Origin: Scleromatobacter sp039920745
Lineage (GTDB): Bacteria; Pseudomonadota; Gammaproteobacteria; Burkholderiales; Burkholderiaceae_C
Reading direction: 5' to 3'
Length of the DNA stretch: 64,000 bases
Assembly (NCBI GenBank): GCA_039920745.1
Contig: JBDSDD010000076.1
Coordinates: forward strand, 9,398-73,397
The position numbers and the translations under genes are program-made. Positions 26,161 through 34,728 of the stretch are shown one piece after another; position 1 is the first letter of the stretch; the number at the start of each line of letters is the position of its first letter. Below the pieces are notes generated by a model. The model saw only the letters and a list, made by a program, of their open reading frames with translations, made no database searches and was not told the DNA's origin.

Positions 26161-27647
26161 CCCGCTTCGTGATGGTCTGGGGCACCTCCAGCGGCGCTGG
26201 CAAGAGCTGGCTCGTGACGGCGCTGTGCCGTTCGGCGGCGCGCCGTGGCGCAGTGGTCAAACCGTTCAAGGCGCAGAACATGAGCAACAACGCGCACGTC
26301 GTCGCCGGCCTCGACGGCCTGGGCGCGGAGATCGGCGCCGCACAGTATTTCCAGGCGCTGGCCGCAGGTGTCGAGCCCTCGGTCGACATGAACCCGGTGC
26401 TGCTCAAGCCCGAGCGCGACACGGCGTCGCAAGTGGTCGTGCACGGCCGCGTCGACCCGGTGCTGGGCCGCATGGGCTGGCGCGAACGCAGCGCCACGCT
26501 GGCCGGCGCGGCCCGCGAGAGCCTGCAACGACTCGCCGGAACCTGTGACCTGGTCGTCATCGAAGGCGCCGGCTCGCCCGCCGAGATCAACCTGGCGCCG
26601 CAGGACTTCGTGAACCTGGGCACCGCACGCCAGGCGCGCGAGCTCGGCACGTTGGACAGCCTGCTCGTCACCGACATCGACCGCGGCGGCGCGTTCGCCC
26701 ACCTGTACGGCACCTGGGCGCTGCTGCCCGACGACCTGCGCGACTCGCTCCGCGGCTTCGTGCTGAACCGCTTCCGCGGCGATGCCGGCTTGCTGGAACC
26801 CGGCCCGCGCGACCTGCAGCGCCTGACCGGCGTGCCGCTGGCCGGCGTCATCCCGATGGTGCGCGAGCACGGCCTGCCCGATGAGGACGGCCTGTTCGAC
26901 GCCGGCAATCCGAACGCCGCGAAGGCCGGTCGCCTGCGCATCGCGGTGCTGTGCCCGCCGCACATCAGCAACCTCGACGAGTTCGAACCGCTGCGCCGCA
27001 TGCCAGGCGTGCAACTCGCCTGGGCGCGCTCCGAGGCCGAACTGCACGGCGCCGACTGGATCGTGCTGCCCGGCTCCAAGCAGGTCAGCGGCGACCTTGC
27101 CTGGCTGCGCCGCCAGGGCCTGGACGCAGCGATCGCGCGCCACGCCGCCTGCGGCCGCCCCGTGCTGGGCATCTGCGGCGGCCTGCAGATCCTCGGCGAG
27201 GCGCTGGTCGACCCCGATGGCCACGACGGCGAGGCCGGCTTCAACGGCCCCGGACTGGGACTGCTGCCGCTCGTCACGCGCTACGAACGCGACAAGCGCG
27301 TGCGCCGCAGTGCGCTGCACTTCGCGGCGCTGGGCGACGCCTGGGCACCGTGGTCGGGCGTCGAGGCCGCCGGCTACGAAATCCACTGCGGCGTCAGCGT
27401 GCCGCACCCCGACCTGCCCGCTCCGCGAATCGCACTGCGCGACGACCGCGGCGAGCCCATCGGCTGGCAGCATGGCAACGTGCTGGGCGTCTACGCACAC
27501 GGCCTGTTCGAGTCGCCCGCACTGCTGCGCGCAATGTGGGGCGCGTCGGCTCCCGCGCTCGATGACAGCTTCGATCTGCTCGCCGATCTGGTCGACAAGC
27601 ACCTGGCCCGCACACTGATTGATCGCTTGCTCGCTCCGGCAGGGTAG
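26157..27647 (+). CDS. cobQ: Cobyric acid synthase
   Basis: The 496-residue enzyme amidates four side chains of adenosylcobyrinic a,c-diamide using glutamine and ATP. The N-terminal dethiobiotin-synthetase-like domain has GTSSGAGKS (9-17) and KPFKAQNMSNNA. The C-terminal class I glutaminase domain has the catalytic Cys in LGICGGLQILGE and His in VYAHGLFES. The length is typical of CobQ/CbiP. ATG 26157 overlaps the DUF71 stop. No other cob genes are visible, so the pathway is either dispersed or salvage-oriented. tRNA-Pro starts 12 bases after the stop. Confidence 0.95.
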   Translation: MTRFVMVWGTSSGAGKSWLVTALCRSAARRGAVVKPFKAQNMSNNAHVVAGLDGLGAEIGAAQYFQALAAGVEPSVDMNPVLLKPERDTASQVVVHGRVDPVLGRMGWRERSATLAGAARESLQRLAGTCDLVVIEGAGSPAEINLAPQDFVNLGTARQARELGTLDSLLVTDIDRGGAFAHLYGTWALLPDDLRDSLRGFVLNRFRGDAGLLEPGPRDLQRLTGVPLAGVIPMVREHGLPDEDGLFDAGNPNAAKAGRLRIAVLCPPHISNLDEFEPLRRMPGVQLAWARSEAELHGADWIVLPGSKQVSGDLAWLRRQGLDAAIARHAACGRPVLGICGGLQILGEALVDPDGHDGEAGFNGPGLGLLPLVTRYERDKRVRRSALHFAALGDAWAPWSGVEAAGYEIHCGVSVPHPDLPAPRIALRDDRGEPIGWQHGNVLGVYAHGLFESPALLRAMWGASAPALDDSFDLLADLVDKHLARTLIDRLLAPAG

Positions 27648-27659
27648 AATCCCATCCTT

Positions 27660-27736
<77 letters not shown>

Positions 27737-27967
27737 CACAAGTGAAAGAGTTGGAATACGGAAGGGGCCCCAGCGATATGCCTGGGGCAATTCGGTGCCA
27801 ACAGGCAAGGTACTGGTCTGGGCGGATACCGCGCAAAGTCAAGGCACGCGCGTATTGCTGGAGCACGCCGACCTTCTGCGTGGGCGTGATGCGCCTGGCA
27901 ATGAATTGCCCTGCCATGCCGATCTCCTGATGGGCCCGCTTCAACCCTTGCAGCACCTGACGCGTGG
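27737..27967. other. Decayed or non-coding stretch after tRNA-Pro
   Basis: No intact gene is seen. The minus strand carries an uninterrupted reading through 27770-27960 with protein-like segments such as GLKRAHQEIGMAGQFIARR. It has no convincing start, and its frame runs on into the tRNA and cobQ. I cannot assign it; it may be the relic of a gene truncated next to the tRNA. Confidence 0.35.
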
Positions 27968-28156
27968 TCAGAACCGTGCCGCGCGCCCGTCCCGTTGCGC
28001 CAGGTCGTCCACCAAACCGACGGCCTCGACGCGATGGCCGCGGATGATGACGGAGGCGTCGCGCGCCACGGAGCGCGTGTCGTCGAACGGAGCCACGCAC
28101 CTGGCGTTGCGGATCAGCAGCGCCTTGCCGGCGCCGCCGGTCGGATCTGCGGACAC
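27968..28156 (-). pseudogene. N-terminal remnant of an amidohydrolase (guanine-deaminase/TrzA-like)
   Basis: The 62-codon frame reads LLIRNARCVAPFDD, then ASVIIRGHRVEAVG, closely resembling the N-terminal beta-sandwich of amidohydrolases of the 8-oxoguanine deaminase/chlorohydrolase type. It stops at once after that. The catalytic barrel, including the HxH metal motif, is missing, so this cannot be an enzyme. The remnant lies 230 bases from the 3' end of tRNA-Pro. It is probably what is left of a deleted gene. Confidence 0.5.
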
Positions 28157-28215
28157 TCGAGGCGTCCCATGCGTCGATGGACGCGAGCCGGACTCGCGAG
28201 GCCCATGTCGGCCGC

Positions 28216-28437
28216 CTACCCCGCGGCGCGCACCGAAACGCGGCGTTCGCCCAAGCCCACTACGTCGCCGGCGCGCACCTTGCGCCCGCGCCGCAAGTCG
28301 ACCTCGCCGTTGACCAGCACGCCGCCCTGCTGGATCAGCAACTTGGCCTCGCCGCCACTGCTGGCCAGGCCGGACGCCTTCAGCAGCGCGTCCAGCGTGA
28401 TGTGGTCGCCGCGCAGGTCGAAGGCGATGGGATCCAT
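28216..28437 (-). CDS. S4-domain RNA-binding protein, YbcJ-like
   Basis: The 73-residue protein is essentially one S4 domain. It begins with ITLDALLKASGLASSGGEAK, continues with QQGGVLVNGEVDLRRGRKV, and ends in a short beta-strand. This matches E. coli YbcJ, a small RNA-binding protein whose target is not firmly known. ATG 28437 begins the domain. A longer in-frame upstream reading crosses a strong terminator and was rejected. It lies downstream of the TPP-enzyme terminator, so it must have its own promoter in the 50 bases before the start. Confidence 0.82.
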   Translation of the reverse strand: MDPIAFDLRGDHITLDALLKASGLASSGGEAKLLIQQGGVLVNGEVDLRRGRKVRAGDVVGLGERRVSVRAAG

Positions 28438-28488
28438 GGGGAAGTCTCGGCAGTCAGGAAAGGGTCGCCAGCGTACCGCGTTTCGTGC

Positions 28489-28523
28489 CGCACAAAGAAA
28501 AGAGCCCGGCACACGGCCGGGCT
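28489..28523 (-). terminator. Rho-independent terminator of the TPP-enzyme gene
   Basis: AGCCCGGC (28503-28510) pairs with GCCGGGCT (28516-28523). Read on the minus strand it is followed by CTTTTCTTTG. It lies about 175 bases beyond the stop of the TPP-enzyme gene. The intervening 28524-28696 shows nothing else recognisable. Confidence 0.75.
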
Positions 28524-28696
28524 GAGACCGGCGACCAAAGAGGAGGGAGGGAGGAGGTGCGCCGCCGGAAACCACAGTGTCGACGCGCTTGAATGGCTCG
28601 CGTGTAGGACAACGGCGCGCAGGCGTGCCCGGACACATTTGTTGCCTCGCGGCCGAGTTGGCAGCGCGGGCACCGTCGCGCGCCGGTGCCCCCAGC

Positions 28697-30427
28697 CTAT
28701 ACGCCCTGCTGCTTCACCGCCGCCTCGCGCAACGCGCTCAGCGTGGTCCGAGACGTGCTGACGTCCTCCGGCAGCAGCAGGTGCAGCAGCGTCGGTGCGT
28801 CGGCCCGCATCGCGCGCGCAAAGGCTGCCTCGAACTGCGCTGTCGCGTCCACGCGTTCGGCGTGCCAGCCATAGGCCTTGCCCAGTTGCACGAAGTCGGG
28901 ATTGGTCAGCGACGTGCCGCTGACCCGCGCCGGGAAGTCGCGTTCCTGGTGCATGCGGATCGTGCCGTAGCTGCCGTTGTCGACGATCACCACCACCAGC
29001 TTGCCCGCACCGCGGCCCGCACCGTATTGGGTCGCCGTGGCGAGTTCCTGGCCCGTCATCAGGAAATCGCCGTCGCCGGCAATCGCAATGGCCGTGCGGT
29101 CGGGATAGAGCAGGTTCGCGCCGATCGCGGCCGGCACGCCGTAGCCCATCGCACCGGCAGTGGGCGCCAGTTGGGTGCGGCCTTCGCGTTGCAGACCGGT
29201 GTACTGGTGGAAGCGGTGCAGCCAGCCGGCGTAGTTGCCAGCGCCGTTGGTGTAGATCGCGCCGGCCGGGGCCATCGCCTCGATGGTCTTGACGACGAAG
29301 GCCAGATCCATCGGCTCGACCGGCGTCGCCTGCAGGTTGGCCAGGTACTCGGCATGCGCCAGGGCACCGGCCGCCGGCGAACGTGGGGCCGGCGGGTCGA
29401 CTTCCTGCAGCGCGGCGCCGATCGCCGCCATCGCGCATTGCAGCGCGATGGTCGGCTGGTAGACGCGGCCGAGCTCCTCGGCGCCGGCGTGGATGTGCAC
29501 CAGGGGCTGTCGCGGCGTCGGCGCCGCCAGCAATGTGTAACCACCGGTGGTCATTTCGCCCAGGCGGACGCCCACGGCCAGGATCAGGTCGGACTCGCGG
29601 ATGCGCTGGGCCAGCTTCGCGTTGATGCCGATGCCGACGTCGCCCGCGTACAGACGATGACGGTTGTCGAAAACGTCCTGGAAACGGAACGCGCAGCCGA
29701 CCGGGATCTCCCAATCCTCGGCGAAGCGTTCGAAGTCGCAGGCCGAGTCGGCCGTCCAGCCGCTGCCGCCGACGATGGCGAACGGGCGCTCCGACTTGAT
29801 CAGCAACTGGCGGAACTGCTCCACGGCCTGTGGGTCGGGATGCGCGCGGGCCGGCCACACGCAGGGCAACACGGGCGCGGCGGTTGGCGCGCACAGCATG
29901 TCCTCCGGCAGCGCCAGCACCACTGGCCCTGGCCGGCCTTGCATCGCGGTGCGGAACGCGCGCGCCACGTACTCGGGCAGGCGCTCGGGCGAATGGATCT
30001 CGCCGACCCATTTGGCCAGCCCCAGCGTGCCGGGGCCGAACATCTGGCGGTAGTCGATCTCCTGGAACGCCTCGCGATCGCGCTGGTCGGCCGCCACCTG
30101 GCCCACGAGCAGGATCATCGGCGTCGAGTCCTGGAAGGCGACATGCACCCCGATGCTGGCATTGGTGGCGCCCGGGCCGCGGGTGACGAAGCAAACGCCC
30201 GGGCGTCCTGTGAGCTTGCCGTGGGCCTCGGCCATGAACGCCGCGCCGCCTTCGTGGCGGCAGGCGACGAAGCGGATCCGGTCGCGGTGCTCGTGGAAGC
30301 CATCCAGCGCGGCCAGGAAGCTCTCGCCCGGCACGCCGAACACCGTGTCGACACCCTGCGCGATCAGGGCCTCCACGAGGGCATGGCCGGCGAGACGGGT
30401 GGGAACCGTGGACGCGGGTTGGGACAT
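28697..30427 (-). CDS. Thiamine-pyrophosphate enzyme, acetolactate-synthase-like
   Basis: The 576-residue protein has the three domains of the family. The N-terminal PYR domain has the catalytic Glu in VFGVPGESFLAALD. The central domain resembles the FAD/nucleotide-binding part. The C-terminal PP domain has the Mg-TPP motif GDGDFLMTGQE followed by VDNGSYGTIRM. It resembles orphan acetolactate-synthase-like proteins rather than IlvB: no small subunit gene is adjacent, and the start of the PYR domain is the less specific type. The reaction is decarboxylation or carboligation of an unknown 2-oxo acid. ATG 30427 was chosen as the domain start over the longer frame to 30478. Confidence 0.85.
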   Translation of the reverse strand: MSQPASTVPTRLAGHALVEALIAQGVDTVFGVPGESFLAALDGFHEHRDRIRFVACRHEGGAAFMAEAHGKLTGRPGVCFVTRGPGATNASIGVHVAFQDSTPMILLVGQVAADQRDREAFQEIDYRQMFGPGTLGLAKWVGEIHSPERLPEYVARAFRTAMQGRPGPVVLALPEDMLCAPTAAPVLPCVWPARAHPDPQAVEQFRQLLIKSERPFAIVGGSGWTADSACDFERFAEDWEIPVGCAFRFQDVFDNRHRLYAGDVGIGINAKLAQRIRESDLILAVGVRLGEMTTGGYTLLAAPTPRQPLVHIHAGAEELGRVYQPTIALQCAMAAIGAALQEVDPPAPRSPAAGALAHAEYLANLQATPVEPMDLAFVVKTIEAMAPAGAIYTNGAGNYAGWLHRFHQYTGLQREGRTQLAPTAGAMGYGVPAAIGANLLYPDRTAIAIAGDGDFLMTGQELATATQYGAGRGAGKLVVVIVDNGSYGTIRMHQERDFPARVSGTSLTNPDFVQLGKAYGWHAERVDATAQFEAAFARAMRADAPTLLHLLLPEDVSTSRTTLSALREAAVKQQGV

Positions 30428-30613
30428 GGCGTGTACCGGAAAGGGTCGTGACTGAAGCGCGATGGTATCCGGCTGCATGAACCCCGCTCGGGAACGTCCG
30501 TTGCCGGGAGAGAAAGGGTCGCGACAAAGAAAAGCGTGCGCGCGACAAGGAAGTCACATCCTTAAACAACTTGGACTCAGCCGCCGATGACTCTCCGAGT
30601 AAGCTCATCCACC

Positions 30614-31330
30614 ATGTTTCGTCCGTCCGTCATTCCCTTCCCGGCACCGCTGCGCAAGCTCCGCGCGCAGTTGGCGCCGCTGGTGTTGCCGAGCAAGAAC
30701 CGCCACGGTCCGGCGTCGATGTTCGACTCCGCCGGCGCGCTGGGCGTCACCGTCGAAGTACCTGAGAGCGAGCAAGGTGCGCTGGCGCTGCATGCGCACC
30801 TGGCCTCGTCGCCCGAAGTCAGCGCCATGCTGGTGATCGATCCGGCCGGTGTCTGGGCCCACGGGATGATGCAAACGCTGTCGGACGCCACCGGCTCGCC
30901 AGTCGACCGCCTGCGCGTCCATTCGCGCGGCGGCCTGCAGATCCGCGCGGTCGTCGACGAAACACTGTTGCCTGCCGGCAACGGCCCGCACCGCCTGGTG
31001 CGTTGCCTGCACGGCGACGCCAAGCCCGTGGATCGCCGCGCGATCTTCGGCGCCCTGCTGTCGCATTCCCAGATCTGCTCCGTGCTGATCGGCCCGATGG
31101 CCAGTCACGAGGCGGTGATGCTGATCGAGGAGATGCACCGCCTGGCGCAGCTCCCGTTCGCCACGTCCACACGCTGGCTCTTCTACCTGGCCGCCGAACA
31201 CCGGGCGCTGGAAGACCTGATCGAAGGCCGCGACTGGCCGGTGCGCCCGACGCTGCTGCACGCACGGCCGCTGACGCGCTCGGTCACGAACGTCTGGAAC
31301 CAGTTGTACGAGGCCTGGATCGGGTTCTGA
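30614..31330 (+). CDS. Conserved hypothetical protein
   Basis: The 238-residue soluble protein has no recognised domain. It has no signal peptide and no membrane helix. Notable segments are GVTVEVPESEQGALALHA and DPAGVWAHGMMQTLSDAT, with a C-terminal region ending in WNQLYEAWIGF. The start is uncertain: ATG 30614 gives MFRPSVIPFPAPLRK, while ATG 30587 would add nine residues; neither has a clear ribosome site. It is divergent from the TPP-enzyme gene and 67 bases before nadA on the same strand. Confidence 0.6.
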   Translation: MFRPSVIPFPAPLRKLRAQLAPLVLPSKNRHGPASMFDSAGALGVTVEVPESEQGALALHAHLASSPEVSAMLVIDPAGVWAHGMMQTLSDATGSPVDRLRVHSRGGLQIRAVVDETLLPAGNGPHRLVRCLHGDAKPVDRRAIFGALLSHSQICSVLIGPMASHEAVMLIEEMHRLAQLPFATSTRWLFYLAAEHRALEDLIEGRDWPVRPTLLHARPLTRSVTNVWNQLYEAWIGF

Positions 31331-31397
31331 CCCTGGTGCGCAGGGTTCTTCTGGCCTTCGGCTACGATTGCATGCCGCCCTTGCGGCGGATGCAGCC

Positions 31398-32525
31398 ATG
31401 ACACAAGCCACGTACGAATTCTCCCTCCAGGACGCCACCGGCGCCACCTGCACCGCCAACGCCTGGGCCAAGGTGATGCCCACCCCCAGCGCCGACGAAC
31501 GCGTCCGGCTCAAGGCCCGCGCCAAGCAACTGCTCCAACAGCACGACGCCGTCCTCGTCGCCCATTACTACGTCGATGGCGACCTGCAGGACCTGGCCCT
31601 GGAGACCGGTGGCTGCGTGGCCGACTCGCTCGAGATGGCCCGCTTCGGCAAGAACGCCCGGCAGAAGACGCTGGTCGTCGCCGGCGTGCGCTTCATGGGC
31701 GAGAGCTCGAAGATCCTGTCGCCGGACAAGCGCGTGCTGATGCCCGACCTGGACGCCACCTGCTCGCTCGACCTCGGCTGCCCCGCCGACGAGTTCGCCG
31801 CGTTCTGCGATGCCCATCCCGACCGCACCGTGGTCGTCTACGCCAACACCAGCGCCGCCGTGAAGGCACGTGCCGACTGGATGGTGACGAGCTCGTGCGC
31901 GCTGGCCGTGGTCAACCACCTGAAGGCGCAGGGCAAGAAGATCCTGTGGGCGCCCGATCGCCACCTGGGCCGCTACATCCAGGACGAGACCGGCGCCGAC
32001 ATGCTGCTGTGGAACGGCGCCTGCATCGTGCATGACGAGTTCAAGGGCCTGGAGCTCGAACTGCTGAAGGAGAAACACCCGCACGCGTTGATCCTGGTGC
32101 ATCCGGAGTCGCCCAAGAGCGTGGTGCAGTTGGCCGACGTCGTCGGCTCGACGTCGCAGATGCTCAACGCGGTCATCGAGGGCAAGGCTCAGGAATACAT
32201 CGTCGCCACGGACAACGGCATCCTGCACCGCATGCGCCAACTGGCACCGGGCAAGACGTTGATCGAGGCACCGACGGCCGGCAACTCCGCCACATGCAAG
32301 AGCTGTGCGCACTGCCCCTGGATGGCGATGAACAGCTTGCAAGGCCTGATCGACTGCCTGGAGAACGGCAGCGGCGCCATCGAGGTGGACGAGCCCATCC
32401 GCAGCGAGGCGCTGGGCTGCATCCAGCGCATGTTGGACTTCGTAGCCGCCCACCCTGCCGCAATCACGAAGCCCGCAAAAGACAACACGGCGCCAGGCCT
32501 CGTGCCGGGCATCGGCGCCGCCTGA
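31398..32525 (+). CDS. nadA: Quinolinate synthase A
   Basis: The 375-residue iron-sulfur enzyme condenses iminoaspartate with dihydroxyacetone phosphate to quinolinate, the second step of NAD synthesis from aspartate. The three cluster-ligand cysteines are in DATCSLDLGC, VTSSCALAV and SCAHCPWMAMN. Substrate-binding HYY is seen in LVAHYYVDGDLQ. ATG 31398 was chosen; an in-frame ATG at 31368 would add ten residues. nadC follows after 55 bases. nadB, which makes iminoaspartate, is 2.2 kb further on in the opposite orientation. Confidence 0.96.
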   Translation: MTQATYEFSLQDATGATCTANAWAKVMPTPSADERVRLKARAKQLLQQHDAVLVAHYYVDGDLQDLALETGGCVADSLEMARFGKNARQKTLVVAGVRFMGESSKILSPDKRVLMPDLDATCSLDLGCPADEFAAFCDAHPDRTVVVYANTSAAVKARADWMVTSSCALAVVNHLKAQGKKILWAPDRHLGRYIQDETGADMLLWNGACIVHDEFKGLELELLKEKHPHALILVHPESPKSVVQLADVVGSTSQMLNAVIEGKAQEYIVATDNGILHRMRQLAPGKTLIEAPTAGNSATCKSCAHCPWMAMNSLQGLIDCLENGSGAIEVDEPIRSEALGCIQRMLDFVAAHPAAITKPAKDNTAPGLVPGIGAA

Positions 32526-32580
32526 CCACAACAAGCCGGCGCGGGCCACAAGCTCGACGCACCGGCATCGGAGACCAACG

Positions 32581-33441
32581 ATGTTCGATCACGACGAGAC
32601 ACTGGCTGAGGCCCGCGCGCGCAACGTGCGCGACGCCCTGTTCGAGGACATGGGTCGCCAGGACTGGACCGGCCTGCTGATCCCCGCCACGAAGCGCGTC
32701 CGCGCGGTCGTGCGCGTGCGCGAAAGCGCGATCCTGTGCGGGCGCGACTGGTTCTGCTCCGTGCTCAGCACGTTGGACCCCAGCAATCGCATCGACTGGA
32801 AGTACGGTGAAGGCGCGACGATGAGCGCCGACACCGAGGTCTGCCACATCGAGGCCAATGCGCGCGCGCTGCTGAGCGGCGAGCGCGCGGCGCTGAACTT
32901 CCTGCAACTGCTGTCCGGCACCGCCACGCTCACGCGGCGCTACGTCGAGGCGATCGAAGGCGCCGCCAGCAGCCCGCGCGGTTGCGCGGTGCTCGACACC
33001 CGCAAGACGTTGCCCGGCCTGCGCCAGGCCCAGAAGTATGCGGTGCGCGTGGGCGGCGGCCGCAACCAGCGCCTTGCGCTGTGGCACGGCATCCTGATCA
33101 AGGAAAACCACATCGCCGCGGCCGGCGGCATCGCCCGGGTGATGGCCCAGGCCCTGGCGCTCAACGCCGGCGTCGACATCCAGATCGAGGTCGAATCGCT
33201 GGCCCAGTTGCGCGAAGCGCTGGCCGCCGGTGCCACCAGCGTGCTGCTGGACAACTTCACGCTGGCCGACATGCGCGAGGCCGTGACGATCGCCGCCGGC
33301 GGCGCGGTGCTGGAGGTGTCGGGCGGCGTCACGCTCGCCGCGCTGCGCGACATCGCCGCCACGGGTGTCGACCGCGTGTCCATCGGCAAGCTGACCAAGG
33401 ACGTGGTCGCCACCGATTTCTCGATGCGCGTGCTCGACTAG
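32581..33441 (+). CDS. nadC: Nicotinate-nucleotide pyrophosphorylase (carboxylating)
   Basis: The 286-residue enzyme turns quinolinate and PRPP into nicotinate mononucleotide. Phosphate and quinolinate ligands are visible in LDTRKTLPGLR, GGGRNQRLALWHGILIKENH and EVESLAQL. The C-terminal barrel end SGGVTLAALRDIAATGVDRV closes the active site. GGAGA precedes the start. The gene is downstream of nadA, and the two are probably one transcript. Confidence 0.96.
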   Translation: MFDHDETLAEARARNVRDALFEDMGRQDWTGLLIPATKRVRAVVRVRESAILCGRDWFCSVLSTLDPSNRIDWKYGEGATMSADTEVCHIEANARALLSGERAALNFLQLLSGTATLTRRYVEAIEGAASSPRGCAVLDTRKTLPGLRQAQKYAVRVGGGRNQRLALWHGILIKENHIAAAGGIARVMAQALALNAGVDIQIEVESLAQLREALAAGATSVLLDNFTLADMREAVTIAAGGAVLEVSGGVTLAALRDIAATGVDRVSIGKLTKDVVATDFSMRVLD

Positions 33442-33505
33442 GCGAATTTGTCGCACTCTTGGTGGCCACGCGGCCCCCGAGGCGCGGCACACTCGGGCGA
33501 TGAAT

Positions 33506-33526
33506 GCCGGCGCCTCATGCGCCGGC
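33506..33526 (+). terminator. Perfect hairpin between nadC and the ComFB gene
   Basis: GCCGGCGC (33506-33513) pairs with GCGCCGGC (33519-33526) around CTCAT. It lies 65 bases after nadC and 25 before the ComFB start. The following GCCCTTGCCC is not a real U-tract, so it may be a leader structure rather than a terminator. Confidence 0.35.
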
Positions 33527-33550
33527 GCCCTTGCCCACTCCAGGATTCCC

Positions 33551-33835
33551 ATGGACATCGCCTCGATCCACAACAACCACGAGAAAGCGGTCTTCACCTG
33601 CGTGCAGGAGATGGCGGAGCACTTCCCGCACGTCAAGGACAACCCGGACATGCTGGCCGACATCGCCTGCGTCGCCCTGAACCGGCTGCCCCCGCGCTAC
33701 ATCCGCCACGACGTCGACTTCGCGTTCTTCCAGACCGACCGCGAACGCACGGAGACCGAGCGCTCGATTTCGGAGGCGGTGGAGTTCGCGTTCGGCTTCG
33801 TCCAGGCGCGCAACGCGATGCGCGCGCGAGCCTGA
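33551..33835 (+). CDS. ComFB-domain protein
   Basis: The 94-residue protein is a stand-alone late-competence ComFB domain. It starts MDIASIHNNHEKAVFTCVQE and keeps the four-helix core with ALNRLPPRYIRHDVDFAF. In Bacillus the domain is encoded in the comF operon; in cyanobacteria it has been linked to cyclic-di-nucleotide responses. Here it stands without comFA or comFC. AGGA sits five bases before ATG 33551; the frame extends upstream through a hairpin without similarity, so the shorter start was used. It converges on the hydrolase gene with a 6-base gap. Confidence 0.8.
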   Translation: MDIASIHNNHEKAVFTCVQEMAEHFPHVKDNPDMLADIACVALNRLPPRYIRHDVDFAFFQTDRERTETERSISEAVEFAFGFVQARNAMRARA

Positions 33836-33841
33836 GGCGAC

Positions 33842-34717
33842 TCAAGCCTGCTGCCGCAGCCTTTGCTGCAGGAAGCCGCCCACGCGCGATTCGTACTCGG
33901 ACAGCGCGAAGGCATGCAGGTCGACATGGGCCGCGCCATCGACGATCCACAGTGACCGGTCGACGCTGCGCACCGCGGCATACAGACGTTCGGTCTCCGC
34001 CCGCGTCGTGTGGCGATCGACAGCGCCCGCCGCGACCAGGATCGGCGACGCCAACGCCGGCAGCACATCGATCGGATGCAACTGCGCGGTCGTCACGCCC
34101 AGGCGCCACTGCAGCTGCCACAGCAACGCCGGCGCGACCGCGCCAGCACCGGCGAACAGATGCGTGTCGAGGCGATCGGCAACGGCCTCCTCGATGGTCG
34201 GGTACATGGACTCCAGCACGACGGCGGCGGGTGCGGGCGTCGGACGCGCGAGCACCAGCGACGCGGCCCCCAGCGACACGCCGATTGCGCCGATGCGTTC
34301 GCCCGGCCATTGCCGGGCCAGCCACGCCAGTGCTGCAGTGACGCCGTGCGATTCGTTCGCACCGAACGTGATGCGCGGGGACGGGCTTTCGCCGTGGCCC
34401 GGCAGGTCGATGGCGAGCGTCGCGATGCCCAGGCGATGCAGGAACAACGCCCGCGACATCATCGCGTGCCGGCTTGCGCGCACGCCGTGCAGCAACAACA
34501 CCATCCCTGCGCCGGCCTGGCCCGGCGAGAACCAGCCCGCCACCGGGGCACCCGCCGATGTCTCGAAACGCACGGCCGTCGCCGCCAGCCCCGGCGGCGG
34601 CGCGCCGGCCGCGCGCAGAGCAGGACGCGTCATCACCTCGCCGAACGCGAGCGCACCGCCGGTGCCGGCCAGCAGGGCGCCGGCGCCGGTCGTCAGCACC
34701 AGCGTACGACGACGCAT
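33842..34717 (-). CDS. Alpha/beta-hydrolase with N-terminal membrane anchor or signal
   Basis: The 291-residue protein begins with Arg-rich MRRRTLVLTTGAGALLAG, a possible uncleaved anchor or signal. An alpha/beta hydrolase follows, with the oxyanion region LLHGVRASRHAM, nucleophile Ser in GVSLGAAS, Asp in AAGAVDRHTT and His in DGAAHVDLHAF. The lid resembles family S9/BAAT-like esterases or peptidases, and the substrate is unknown. It starts 11 bases after the nadB stop and is probably co-transcribed with nadB. The longer open frame upstream is a shadow of nadB. Confidence 0.8.
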   Translation of the reverse strand: MRRRTLVLTTGAGALLAGTGGALAFGEVMTRPALRAAGAPPPGLAATAVRFETSAGAPVAGWFSPGQAGAGMVLLLHGVRASRHAMMSRALFLHRLGIATLAIDLPGHGESPSPRITFGANESHGVTAALAWLARQWPGERIGAIGVSLGAASLVLARPTPAPAAVVLESMYPTIEEAVADRLDTHLFAGAGAVAPALLWQLQWRLGVTTAQLHPIDVLPALASPILVAAGAVDRHTTRAETERLYAAVRSVDRSLWIVDGAAHVDLHAFALSEYESRVGGFLQQRLRQQA

Positions 34718-34728
34718 GGCGGCGTCGC

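Noticed and set aside
28697..30427. Biosynthetic acetolactate synthase IlvB
   Set aside because: No regulatory small subunit gene or other ilv gene is near, and sequence details fit the broader, unassigned TPP-enzyme group.
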